Assembly (NCBI GenBank): GCA_021399435.1
Contig: JAJTUP010000006.1
Span: 496,001 to 560,000, forward strand
Direction: 5' to 3'
Source of the DNA: Diaporthe sp. PMI_573
Lineage: Eukaryota > Ascomycota > Sordariomycetes > Diaporthales > Diaporthaceae
Length of the DNA stretch: 64,000 nt
Of the stretch, positions 1 to 9,803 are shown one piece after another; within the stretch, counting starts at the first letter, position 1, and the number at the start of each line of letters is the position of its first letter. The position numbers were made by a program, and so were the translations under genes. The notes under the pieces are model-generated. The model was not told the origin of the DNA and made no database searches. It worked only from the letters and a program-made list of their open reading frames with translations.

Positions 1-270
1 TAGACCCGAACGAGATCGAAGTGCGAAAGCATCGGGTAAAGGAACAAAATTTATTCTCGTCGTGTGAAGTATATCAGTCATGACTATGAATTCTATAGGT
101 AGGGGGGGAGGGCTCGTTTAACGACTTCTCTAGTAGTAAACAGTCGGTGACCGGAGTGCCATGGATCTACTTTCTGGAATAGGAGGTTCTCCAGACTTAC
201 GCATCTCTGCCAGTCTAGATGACCGTTTTGATTGACGAATATTGTAGCCATTCTCAATAGAGTCTTTACG
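1..270. other. Left edge, non-coding
   Basis: Downstream flank of the minus-strand P450 that ends at 271. No open frame, repeat or RNA gene could be supported here. Confidence 0.5.
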
Positions 271-2084
271 TCAATTCGTGGTCTTCTTCCGAATTCGGAA
301 CGGAACCCTATTTGTCGGCGGTAGTGTTCCCGTCGGATACCACTTCATATCCGGCTTCACGTCATCCATTGTTTTTGTCGACATCAGTTCAAGCTCAAAC
401 CTTGTAAAGAGTATTGCAAACGTCCCGAGCATCTCCACTTTCGCAAAGTGTCGGCCGGGACACATACGCTGGCCACCTCCGAATGGCAGCCAGCATCCAG
501 CCAGCCCTTCAAGCGAGAAAGCAATGTCGTCCGTACCAGCCATCACATCGGCGCCTTGGGCGAACAGGAAGCGCTCGGCATCAAAATTCGCCAGTGGCTT
601 CTCCTGCGGTCGGCCGACGAATGCCCATGCCTCATCATTGAATGCGGCCTCCCGCCCGAAGACAGAGAGAGTTTGCCCGGCAGGAATGGTCCACTCCCCA
701 AGATGAAGACCGGGTGTGTTGACAGTGCGCGAGATAGCGATGGCGACATAATACCGGCATACTTCGGCGAAGGCTGACTGTAGACGAGGTTTTTGAGCTA
801 AGGCAGTAACGTCAAACAGGCCGTCAGCTTGCCGGCACTGTTGCGCCTCGGCGAGGAGTCGAGTTTGCAAGGGTATATCACGTAGAGCGTGGAATATAAA
901 CCAAAAGATCGCGCGTAAGACGTTCGAGTTTATACTACATGTGGGAGTTCAAAGTTAGCATGCTGAGATTCAGACAATTGCCTGAAGGTCCATAAATGTA
1001 CCTACGCAAACATCAGGCCCACGTCGAGCGATGCCCTATCATCGGCATCCAAGTCCATCTTCATCATAGCCACCTGTCTTGCTTTCATGAGCTTCGCGCC
1101 GAAGTGGGTATCGAATTCCGGGTCTTCGGGGCTGAGCCTAGCAACCTCTGCGCCAGCTTCCTTGTGGGCCTCAGACTGCCATAACTTCAAGGCTTCTCGA
1201 AGCCGATCCCGAGCTCGATACGCAGCCGGCATAAGCCAGCGTGGCCGACCGAAAAGAAATTTGGTCATGTTGCTGTCAAATATACGAAAGTCGTTCAGTA
1301 AGTCTGGGTTGAACTCGAGTACGCGCGGTCCAAACAACGTTCTCGTAGCCGACTCCCCCACCACTGACTGAATGAAGCTGTATAAATCCGGATACTCTAC
1401 CCACTGTTCTTGGATACCCATTGCGTCGAGCTGCTTTCCAACAGTGGCAACGAAACGCTCATTGAGGGCTTGAAGATGTGGAGAAGACAGATACGTCTGT
1501 GCTGTATGAGCCGTCCAAAAATGCACTCGATTCTCCGGTTTTACGTTGCTGTCCTTTCGTGGTTGAACGGCGATGCCCGAGTTGTCATCATCCCAATACT
1601 TGGCAGCCGTAGCAGAGCTGCCAAAGAGCCTGCGCAGTGCCATGGACGAAGCCGGCTTCGCACCAGCTGTTTTCGCTGCCTTGAAGATGGCCGATATGTG
1701 TTCAGGGTTGCCAACAAGGGTCAGGAACTTGGGGCCAAATTTGGCGCGTAGGGGTCGGCGCCAGCCATAGCGGGAGCTGGGGAGAAAGTTAGCCTCCCCG
1801 TCTCTGCAGGCGCTTTCTTATTTTGGCGCGAGGAGTAGTTCAACTTACAAGACACTCGACACATATCTCTGCAGGTCCAGAAGGGCCACAACTGCATCAC
1901 CTAGCCAAGGCGTACTGTAGGGAATAGATGGAGGGGGGTTATCTTGCTCCTTCTTGAAGTGATGTTGTGATGGGTCACGTACATTGTCCTGCCGAAATCG
2001 ATTCCAGGTAATGAGCCAGGTCAGAAGTGGAGCAGCCAACAAGAAACAGGCGAGGTAGGGCAAAAGACAGATGAGAACCCCCAT
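271..2084 (-). CDS. Cytochrome P450, CYP7/CYP8-like, membrane anchored
   Basis: Three exons: 1849-2084, 1006-1776, 271-934; introns 1777-1848 (GTAAGT) and 935-1005 (GTAGGT, branch TGCTAAC) keep frame and give about 556 residues, normal for the family. An N-terminal hydrophobic anchor (residues 1-25) suggests the ER. The haem loop FGGGQRMCPGRHFA contains the Cys ligand; EVCR is the ExxR of helix K; NFDAERF is the PERF-like segment. The I helix reads GLMFAINSNVLRAIFW, so Asn stands where the catalytic Thr usually is, as in CYP7/CYP8 enzymes such as prostacyclin synthase; this is known family behaviour and suggests that ordinary hydroxylation may not be the reaction. Substrate unknown. It resembles the P450 at 23683-25604 in this feature. 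Confidence 0.88.
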
Positions 2085-2852
2085 GGTGACGAGGCAAATA
2101 TGTAGAAGGTTTGCGAAATCGCTGGCTCCGAGCTAATATACAACACCGCAGGACTTGGGAGTTACCGTTCAAAAAAATCAAAACAAGGATGATGGGAGAC
2201 GAAGGATTGCCAGGGAAAATTTGTTCCCGGGGTCCGAAGCCTTCAGACCCAACAGAAGTTGGAACAGAAACGACGCGGGTACAGCTGAAAGCTGCGCGGG
2301 CATCAAAAAAAGCGGGGTTTGTGGGTGTTGGTTGTGCGTATGGAGGCGGATCTTGGTGACGGGACTGGATGGCTCAGCTTTGCCAAGCGAAAGCCTAGCT
2401 TCTTTACCAGGACAATTACTCAGAACCGAAAATGTAATGGTCAGACGCCATCCTTTCTTGTGGACGGGCTGCTAAATCTTCCTGAAATGGCATCTTGGTG
2501 GTTCAACTTCTCAAGAAATATCCATCTTCCGACATTGAAAAAGGTCTTGGCCCTTTCGACTTCAGTATGTCCTCGAAATATGTTGTAACACAGCATACTA
2601 CGATATACATTCACGCCTTGCGAAAGCAAAAGCGGCAATTTCAGACCATAGCAAGGACCTCTCCTGTTTGTTTCTATACTCTCTGCTTGGTCGCCCCTAC
2701 CACCTCTCCGCTCCACACAATCTCTACCCAGCCCTCCGCGCCTGCTGCCACCTTCTCATTGCTTCTCCCACTCCGCCCTCTGTCATGGATCCTGCCTGCG
2801 TTCACAAGGGGAATATCTAAATACTGTCTTTGAAGCCGAATCGCGTGGATTT
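2085..2852. other. Intergenic, P450 promoter side
   Basis: Upstream region of the minus-strand P450. Open frames of 70-110 codons lie here on both strands but have no recognisable motif and overlap one another. Repeat A copy 1 follows at 2853. Confidence 0.4.
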
Positions 2853-3290
2853 CACATACATTCTTACAGTAACACAACCAAATTCTCAAAAACACGAGAA
2901 CATCATTGCCAAGTCCCTGTGGCTTGCTTACCTTCTGTCTGGCTATCTCATAGGAAGTTGTTCCGCAGCAGGCTTTCACGCAGCAGTTTTTCACACAGGA
3001 GCTTTCCCAACAGAGGCCACTGATAGGAAGTTGTCCTATTGATAGGAGGTTGTCCTATTGATAGGAGGTTGTTCTATGGATAGGTTGCTCTATGAGAGAT
3101 TAATCTATAGAGATCTGTCATACAGGAGTATATCCTAATTATAAGAGTTTTCTATATAAGAGGTCATCCCAGAGGAGGTCAATCGCTCAGAAGATGGGGA
3201 ATAAGCTTTGCACAGGTGGCCTACCAAAGATGCCGTGGCCGCGTAGCGGACACCCCAACAAAGCTCGTAATAATTAATTGAGAATCCCAG
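2853..3290 (+). repeat. Dispersed repeat A, copy 1 (longest forward copy)
   Basis: Left flank starts CACATACATTCTTACAGTAA and includes GTGGCTTGCTTACCTTCTGT; the core (3021-3180) is a degenerate tandem array of about 16-19 base units of the type GATAGGAGGTTGTCCTAT, each close to palindromic (ATAGGA...TCCTAT); the right flank includes GTGGCCGCGTAGCGGACA and AAAGCTCGTAATAATTA. Left flank and core recur at 51.64-51.87 kb, core and right flank at 23.36-23.59 kb, and the whole order is inverted at 10.92-11.32 kb. No ORF, and no terminal inverted repeat or target duplication could be defined by eye, so the element class is open. Confidence 0.75.
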
Positions 3291-3396
3291 TGACAACTTC
3301 CTTGATTCTGAAGCAATCGTCTATGGTATTGCTTAAACCACTGCAGACCTCGGGACCCCGTGTTCCTAGAAGCCATTGCTGTATCACTACACGACT

Positions 3397-4544
3397 TCAC
3401 AAATCGTCAATGAGCGGGCTTAGGCCTGTCGCAGTGCCCAACTTGTCCTCGAAAAATAGCTTGAGTCTCTCGACACGTACACGATTCGCCATGAATCGCT
3501 CGAACTCAACCGGATTCGTGGTTTGGACATCCATGAGCTCGGGGTAACCTCCAGGAGCCGCCACATCTTTGCGAACACTCCAGGATCCAGAACCCTCCTG
3601 ATGCTCTTTGCTCAACATGAAGTTGTGCAATAACATGGCGCCATTCGGATGAGGCGCATCTTTGAAGATGGCAGCTCTCTGCGCCCAGGTTACAAAACTG
3701 CCCTTCGTGGGGATCGTGACGTTGAGTGGAGCGGCGGGAGTCAGCCCAACGCCAGCAGTGAAGGTGGCGGCCTCAGTGCCGTTGGCCATGAGCAGGGTGG
3801 CGGGGGTGCCGGTTCCACGAACCCAACGGGGGTTTTGTTCAAGAAGCTTCTCGAACCACTCGTAGCCGAATTCTTGCATGCTGATAAAGGGCTTTTGTTA
3901 GCTTTGCTGATCAGCCCTGGTGACGCGACAAGCAACACTCACATCAGGTCGAATGCGTAAAGCACAGCGTCATCATCGTTTGGATAGGTGAGGACCAATT
4001 TGTCCTTAAATTCGGGCTTCAGGAAGTCGGCGAATTCCTGGGGTCCGGACTCGACCTTGTCCGTATTCCAAATAAAAGTCCACGCGAAAATGGAAACCCC
4101 GTGCCAGGCGGCACGGATATCCCTAAAGGCGGGATGAACAGAGTAAAAGTCCAGAGGCTGGTAGTGTAAGAGGGCGCCTTCCTCATCCCACAGGGAATAA
4201 TCCTGTAGAGTCTGTAATATGATACTGTCGACGTAAAGGTTTCCATTGGCAAGCTGTCGGTCAATGTTCCCGTCGTGGTACTTGGACACGTCGACCGTGA
4301 CGTTGAGCGTCATGCCGGGGAAAGTCTCTTCGAAAGCAGCCTTCAACGTGTCCTGCTGATTGCTTTCGTCGCCTCCATGCCAGCAGGTTACTATACCTCC
4401 TTCTGCCAAAGCAGCCTTGTAGATGGAATCGATAGTCCGGTTTTCGACGATCGGTGCGCTGTTGAAGCCAAAGGTTGTATCGTATGCTAACGTGCGGGAA
4501 GCTAGCACCAAGGCCAAGGCAACAGTGGTAGAAGAATGCATCAT
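3397..4544 (-). CDS. Secreted ABC-type solute-binding-like protein
   Basis: Two exons, 3943-4544 and 3397-3880; the 62-base intron 3881-3942 (GTGAGT...TATCAG) is phase 2 and gives 361 residues. A signal peptide (MMHSSTTVALALVLASRTLA, then YDTTFG) points to secretion. The mature part has the layout of periplasmic-binding-protein type II (iron(III)/spermidine-type) receptors: an early IVTCWHGGDESNQ strand-loop, a DSIILQTLQDYSLW segment, TFIWNTDKV in the hinge region, and a C-terminal lobe with HPNGAMLLHNFMLS. In bacteria such proteins feed ABC importers; fungi have secreted relatives of uncertain role and no importer gene lies nearby. Bacterial ancestry is plausible from the fold only. The family call is fairly sure, the ligand is unknown. 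Confidence 0.75.
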
Positions 4545-5627
4545 GATGGTGCTTAATGAATTCTCGAAATATCACTGACCAAGCTTGTCCTGCTTGAGGA
4601 GGTTGTGCGTAAACCATGGTCACCTATGATCTCTTATATGTAGTCTCATTGTTGACGACTTACAAGGCTGGCCATGCTCTCTGCATCATGATTTACCGAG
4701 AAAGGCCTTAGGACTGTTCGCTTCAGGGATCGTGAGTCGTTACAAATCATTTCTCCTTAGCCTCGAGTTCCCGGCCCCATTGTGACGCTACATTAGGTAA
4801 ACAGTTTATCAACATGACAAATGTGCATGCATTTCTCGTTGTCGGTACGATTGATGATTGGTGAATCAACACCCGTGCCAAATTTGTAGCACTAGTTACA
4901 CAGCACAAATCTGGGCAAGACACAACCAGGGATTCTGAAAGTCACCCAAGGTATGATGGGACATGTCGCCGTCACTCACTTGACGGTGGACATGACTGGT
5001 ATTCTAGAGTGAAGTAGTCGCACAGACTTGGATCCTCGCCAGTGATCTCACAATGGAGCTCGGGAAGCCCATATTACAGATGTTGTTCGTATGAAGAATT
5101 GTATCTTAGAGGACTTTGTTTAATCAGAACCTTCCTGCTGATTAGCGAGGGTTTAGGTTTTGGTGTTTCTTTCTTCTTCGGCGTAGTTGTGATGGTCGAC
5201 TTCAGTACTCATCAGGCGTCTGAACAGGATTCACAGATTCAACAAAATGCTTTTGTATGCTACAGTAGCGGACTTTTGCCGTCTTACGTTACCGTGTGAC
5301 ATAACTCTGTATTTTTTGATTTGTTCCGTCGGGGCAAATGTGATGTCTGTCCATCGCCGTCATCTCATTCCGTGAAATGTGACTTGTGTACATTGTCGGA
5401 TTGCAGACCTTTATCCAGGTATTATTGAAGTCTCTAGCTTTTCCCCCCGACACCTTTTGAATGGCTCCATATCTAACAAATTTTGCACTCCCGACGACGC
5501 TTTCAACATGCGCTCGAGCCAGGGGGGAGGGCCACCTAAGATGCTTGTCGCGTCCTCGTGTTCGGACACCGCGTCAAAATTGCCCTCTGCTGCAACACTG
5601 CTGCCGTAATGCCCAGCTTTCGCAAGT
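4545..5627. other. Intergenic, no gene seen
   Basis: About 1.1 kb between the start of the solute-binding gene and a hydrolase relic. Only short open frames without domain signals. It must hold the promoter of the minus-strand solute-binding gene; no clear TATA element was found. Confidence 0.4.
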
Positions 5628-6009
5628 CTAAAACTTTGGGGACTGTAGTCCCGGTGTGTGAAATCCGGGTGCGATCAAGACCCAGGTCATCGGAGGAGGA
5701 ACAAAGAGCTCGCCTGAGGATTCAGCCAAGGCGACTCCATCCATGACCGGGATTTTCTCCACAGGGTATGGGTTATTCATATCATCGAGTGAGTTATTGA
5801 CGTGCCGCGCCATGTCCACGGCTGGGCCGAATGGGACGACGCCAAAGAGCCACCGAAATGGAGAATGGCTTTATCGCCGGCACGACCCGCATTGAAAATA
5901 TGTGGTGTCCCCTGGAAGCCAAGCTCAGTCGGCAGAGCGTTCCGAGGAGTCACTTTTTTCCATGCATAATGCGCGTTCCCTACGGGGCTTTAACGCCATT
6001 TGCAAATTC
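5628..6009 (-). pseudogene. Alpha/beta-hydrolase (esterase-type) relic
   Basis: Reading the minus strand from about 6009, three frames in succession give coding-like peptide: EFANGVKAP, then from 5983 VGNAHYAWKKV...LPTELGFQG...AGDKAILHFGG, then after another shift near 5880 LFGVVPFGPAVDMARHVNNS...PPPMTWVLIAPGF to a stop at 5628. AGDKAILHF(H)GG resembles the strand-turn-HGG oxyanion motif of esterase/lipase-type alpha/beta hydrolases. No start codon and no catalytic GxSxG serine could be placed, and at least two frame changes are needed, so this is read as a decayed fragment and not a working gene. Identification rests on a short stretch. Confidence 0.35.
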
Positions 6010-6450
6010 ATACATTGATTCGTCGATTCAACCAAGTTAGGGTGTTCCGTTGAGAGAAGTATGGGGCTTCTATTCTAGCGAAATGAACAATTGACGCCCT
6101 AAAATCAACATGAAGTGCCCAGTGCGATTTGTCATCCTGATGCTTGACGGTAAGGGGGAATTAGTAAAGCCCTAGATACGATCGTCCAGCTGAGTTTGTC
6201 ATCGAAGCCATCCACAGTCCATTATCATCTTGAGCGGCAGACAGCGACAAAGTAACATCCTCGCACCTGCAACAATTGACTTGATCTTCTGGGAGTAGGC
6301 TCAGGGCGAGGCATGGCTGTTGGAGGTTTCTTACACTTCGGCATCCGGCAGAGGAAGCGAGAAATTGAAGAAGGGAAGCCGATTTCCACTTGTCCTGGAT
6401 TATCGGCCGCTACTGAGCCACAGTTGACGAATCGATGCCCGCAGCTATAT
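6010..6450. other. Intergenic, no gene seen
   Basis: Separates the hydrolase relic from the unknown broken gene at 6451-7673. The plus-strand frame at 6313-6585 overlaps the 3' end of that gene and has no motif of its own. Confidence 0.35.
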
Positions 6451-7673
6451 CTAGGTATTCCATTCCCTCGTCACATAAGCCCACATCAATCGCTGGAACT
6501 CCTCCCGGCTCTCTGCGTAGTATACATCTTCGTCCTTGCCCCTGCCTGTCCACTCAGTGTAGGTGTTCGTGTCCACCCACTCTGATGATGATCCTAGTTC
6601 CTCGAACCAACGGCTACATTCTCTGTCTTGCCAATCCAAGTGACGCAGCACTCTTGACCTGACCTCAGGCAGAGGGTTGGGACGCAGTCCCACCGCTGCG
6701 ATCTCGCGTCTCTCTAAGCCAACCAGGAACTCGCCTGCGGTCTCTAGTGTCGTCTGAACGACCATGTGAGGCCCGCGGTTGATGACGGCGTCGATTTTGT
6801 CGCGGATGGAATCAAACGTGATCGGTGCACTCAGCCCTTCCTGCTCCCCCGTGAGAGCGATGAAGACGGGCATCCTGCCGATAGTGCTGGAGCCCTGTCC
6901 CTTGTAGTTGTGGCCACACACGACGAGGAAGACGGCTCGGAAAAGGTGCTGGATGCAATAGCATTGTTGAAGACTGTCCACTGCATCAGAGCACGCCTCC
7001 CTCTCTATCTTAGCACGCCTCTCCCCTTCCTCCTTTTCCTCTTGTGTCCCGGTCAACTCTACCTCTGACGAGGTCTCCAAGTCCTCGTAGCTCTTACAAA
7101 TGACAGTGCTCTTTTTCTCCTCGATGTTTGTGCAGATACCCTTGTTAAGAGACATCAAGGTGTCAAAAGTTGATGTCGGTGGCCTGGTCGAGGTGCATTG
7201 CTTGTCGGTGGGACGGATGAACTGGACGAGGGCACGATCGAACTCGATCTCGGTCTTGTAGGGCTGAAACCATTCATATAGATGAAGTTGGACAGAGCCA
7301 GTCTTAGGGTCCCGATGATTCCGCCTCCGGCGCCTTTGCTCGGACTTGCAAGCAAGTAACCTGGTATCGAGGTGTTGCAGAGTTGTCGAGCTCTTTCGGC
7401 TGCATCCCGACGCACAGATGGTCCGTTCTGATTGAACGCTCTTTCTGTCAGGTTGAGATTGGTTGTGGTTACACAAAAGGTATACCGGTCGGCGTCGATA
7501 GCAGTCAGCTCGCGATGATCGGCCTCCAAATTGCCGCGAAGGAAGTGCAATATCTCGTGCCTTTGGAGCTCTCCTTTGCGATATTTTAGCTTTCGAATAT
7601 TAGCTTCTTCGGATATTTTAGGGCCGTCTTCCTCTACGGTCTCTCATTGATTGTCGAGACTTTGAGACTCCAT
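6451..7673 (-). pseudogene. Unrecognised gene with in-frame stop and frameshift
   Basis: From an ATG at 7673 the frame reads MESQSLDNQ, meets TGA at 7644-7646, then continues ETVEEDGPKISEEANIRKLK and onward for about 120 codons. Near 7290 the sense shifts to another frame (…IIGTL then KTGSVQLHLYEWFQPYKTE), which runs to the stop at 6451. The C-terminal half has a charged EEKEEGERRAKIERE helix and ends REEFQRLMWAYVTREWNT. The TGA would be CGA before one C-to-T change. Whether these are true mutations or a misread intron or assembly error is open, but no intron bridges them. I do not recognise the family and give no function. Confidence 0.45.
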
Positions 7674-7959
7674 AATAGTGGGATGATGGTACGTTGCACA
7701 TGAAAATGCAAGAAGAATGGTTGAGCGATGTCGCAAAAGACAAAAGTAGTGTCCAGACATCGGTGACGCTGAAAATATTGAGTAATAATTTTATTAGTCA
7801 CAAATCCGACAAAATCTTCGACCTAGTAGTGACCCACCTGTCTGAACAATCTGGTCTGGGATGGTCTCAGCACGCTATGCCGCCAGAAGCGGTTCTCGCT
7901 AGCCTCGTCTGTGCGGCTGTTACAAGGCTGTCAATGTTTTCTGGGCCACGTGCCACAGA
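7674..7959. other. Intergenic, upstream of unknown pseudogene
   Basis: Short open frames only; leads into a deleted copy of repeat A. Confidence 0.3.
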
Positions 7960-8074
7960 CAATCGTATTCTAAACCTACTGTTATCGGCTTTTTTTTTTT
8001 AAAAAAAAAAAGACCCTGTGTGTTTAAGCATTTACCACTTTATGAAGGGACCGCCTACATACTGCTTAAGAAGC
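7960..8074 (+). repeat. Dispersed repeat A, internally deleted copy
   Basis: Starts CAATCGTATTCTAAACCTAC, which matches the outer left end of the inverted copy at 10.92-11.32 kb. It then jumps through a run of 11 T (7990-8000) and 11 A (8001-8011) to the outer right end, ACTTTATGAAGGGACCGCCT, shared with 19.55-19.61 kb and 10.93 kb. The minisatellite core and inner flanks are missing, so this looks like a short deletion derivative joined at a T/A hairpin. Confidence 0.6.
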
Positions 8075-8499
8075 TTATGGACATGGGTTAAAAACGAAAC
8101 CACTTAACTAAGTCGCCAGCCCAACACCGCGTGTGTGTTGCAGCTTTAGGAGCGCTTGTGGACCTCATTGCTGCGCCAAAACCTGGTCTGCACCACCGTT
8201 CTTTATTTCTGCCGCTGCATGCTCTTTTCAATATTGATTTTTAGTTCGTGTTACTAAGGGGGGCGACATTGGTGTTAGAAAGCCACAGAGGGAGAGAATG
8301 CACTTTTACACACACAGATCTATTCAGAGACATCTCGGCAGGCACTCAAGTATCCATTGATAAAAATATAATCCCTCAACTAACTGACGGCTGGCCGAGC
8401 TTAAACTTCATTGAAGAACTCCATACAACGACCGCCAGCCACCTCGAACTTCTCCAGGCTCCAGACAAGTGATTCCTCAGCGGGGATTCCCGCCTCCAT
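8075..8499. other. Intergenic, 3' side of secreted-protein gene
   Basis: Lies downstream of the small secreted-protein gene on the minus strand. One 74-codon plus-strand frame (8248-8472) shows no motif or signal peptide and is not called. Confidence 0.35.
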
Positions 8500-8862
8500 T
8501 TAGCCACAGTAGTCACTGTGGCCCGAGCCAGCATCGACACAGTTGGCGCAGGGTACCTGGTTGTTCACCCAGACCAGCGAGTTGCCCTGCCCGGCGCACT
8601 TGAAGAGGCTTTGCCCGATCTGGTTGTCGTTGGGGTAGCGGCCGGAGTTCCAAGAATCAGCTTTGACCGCTTCGATGATGTTGCTGTTACTCCATCCCCG
8701 GCTCGACTTCAGGGTGTGACCGCAGTAGAGCGTGAAGGTGTTGCAACTTCCGTATGTCCCTCGGGCTTCGAGATATGGCTCGGGGGTGACTGGTCCGGCT
8801 TCAACAAGGAGAGCGTGCGAGAAGATCGCAACGGCAGCAAGGCCGATTTCGTAGAATTTCAT
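8500..8862 (-). CDS. Small secreted cysteine-rich protein (effector-like)
   Basis: Single exon, 120 residues. A clear signal peptide (MKFYEIGLAAVAIFSHALLVEA) is followed by a mature chain of about 98 residues with six cysteines, spaced as SCNTFTLYCG, LFKCAG, VPCANC and a final DYCG, which could form three disulfides. No transmembrane segment or GPI signal. Size, secretion and Cys content match the general profile of fungal effector candidates or small apoplastic proteins, but I cannot name a family. A TATAAATA element lies on the same strand about 110 bases upstream, and the upstream region is AT-rich, so transcription is probably condition dependent (inference). Confidence 0.75.
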   Translation of the reverse strand: MKFYEIGLAAVAIFSHALLVEAGPVTPEPYLEARGTYGSCNTFTLYCGHTLKSSRGWSNSNIIEAVKADSWNSGRYPNDNQIGQSLFKCAGQGNSLVWVNNQVPCANCVDAGSGHSDYCG

Positions 8863-8966
8863 TGTGACGGGTGGTGACTTGAATATTTTGAGTGCTTGAA
8901 TAGGGATTGCTTAGAACTTCTTTGTGGGTGATGACTTTATTTGAAATTGAAGAGCAGAGATTCGAA

Positions 8967-8976
8967 GTTATTTATA
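8967..8976 (-). promoter_or_regulatory. TATA-like element of the small secreted-protein gene
   Basis: Minus strand reads TATAAATAAC, about 105-115 bases before the ATG at 8862, a normal distance for a fungal TATA box plus a short 5' leader. Confidence 0.45.
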
Positions 8977-9803
8977 CTTTTAAAGATGAAGTCGCATTGT
9001 GTCGAGGATGGCGCCTGTCGCAATCTACAATACAGTACCTGAGATGACGTTCACGTGAGCATGCTCGCTAAGTGACAAAACTCTCACGGCAGGCAATCAA
9101 TAAACTAGTAGTCACGCGTAGAATGACAGTGTCATAGGAAAAAGAAAGGCTTAATCATCAATCGAACGATGTTGATTTAGCTCACAAGCAGAACCCACCT
9201 CTTTTGCAGCTGAAAAGTGTCGGTGTGACAGCAGTCAGCTTACTTGGTCTTAGAATGGCATCTGTTGATTTTACCGAAGCTGAAGGGTGAGTAATGTTTT
9301 ACTTAGGCCAAAACCCCAAGTCTACTGGTTTCTATTATCTAAGATCTGATATTTAGAGTGTGATCCCTCTGCTACTGGTCAAGCCTCAAATCGGCAAAAT
9401 GATTGGGGGCGTTACTCATGTTCTCGTGTGCTAAACGGTAGTACAAAAGGTCTAGACACTTGGGTTTGAGCGCCATGAGCTGACTGGTCTCGGACTTCAA
9501 CCGCTTTAGCCCGGTATGAATGGCTTCAAATGTTGTCACCGCAGTTTGTTTTGGGAAATATTCAACGAGCACTATAATATACACTGTGGGAATGGATGAC
9601 TACAACCCGCGGGATCACCTTGAAGTACTGACAGGGACTTGGAGCTTGGACGGTGTTATCACCCCGAATTTTATTTGGAAGCTCGTGTTATAAGTAGTGC
9701 AGACTCTCAAATATAAGACGCCGGCCATTCCATTGTGAATGCTTTGCTTAAACTCGTCAAGCTCCGTAGAACCCAAAGTCCAAAGAATAAACAACCAGCC
9801 GGG
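8977..9803. other. Divergent promoter region, secreted protein / GH45
   Basis: Shared upstream DNA of the minus-strand secreted protein and the plus-strand endoglucanase. A TATA-like ATATAAG stands at 9711-9717, about 90 bases before the GH45 start. The open frames at 9372-9895 have no motif. Confidence 0.4.

Noticed and set aside
2853..3290. Repeat A as a CRISPR array
   Set aside because: Units are degenerate and contiguous with no unique spacers, in a eukaryotic genome.
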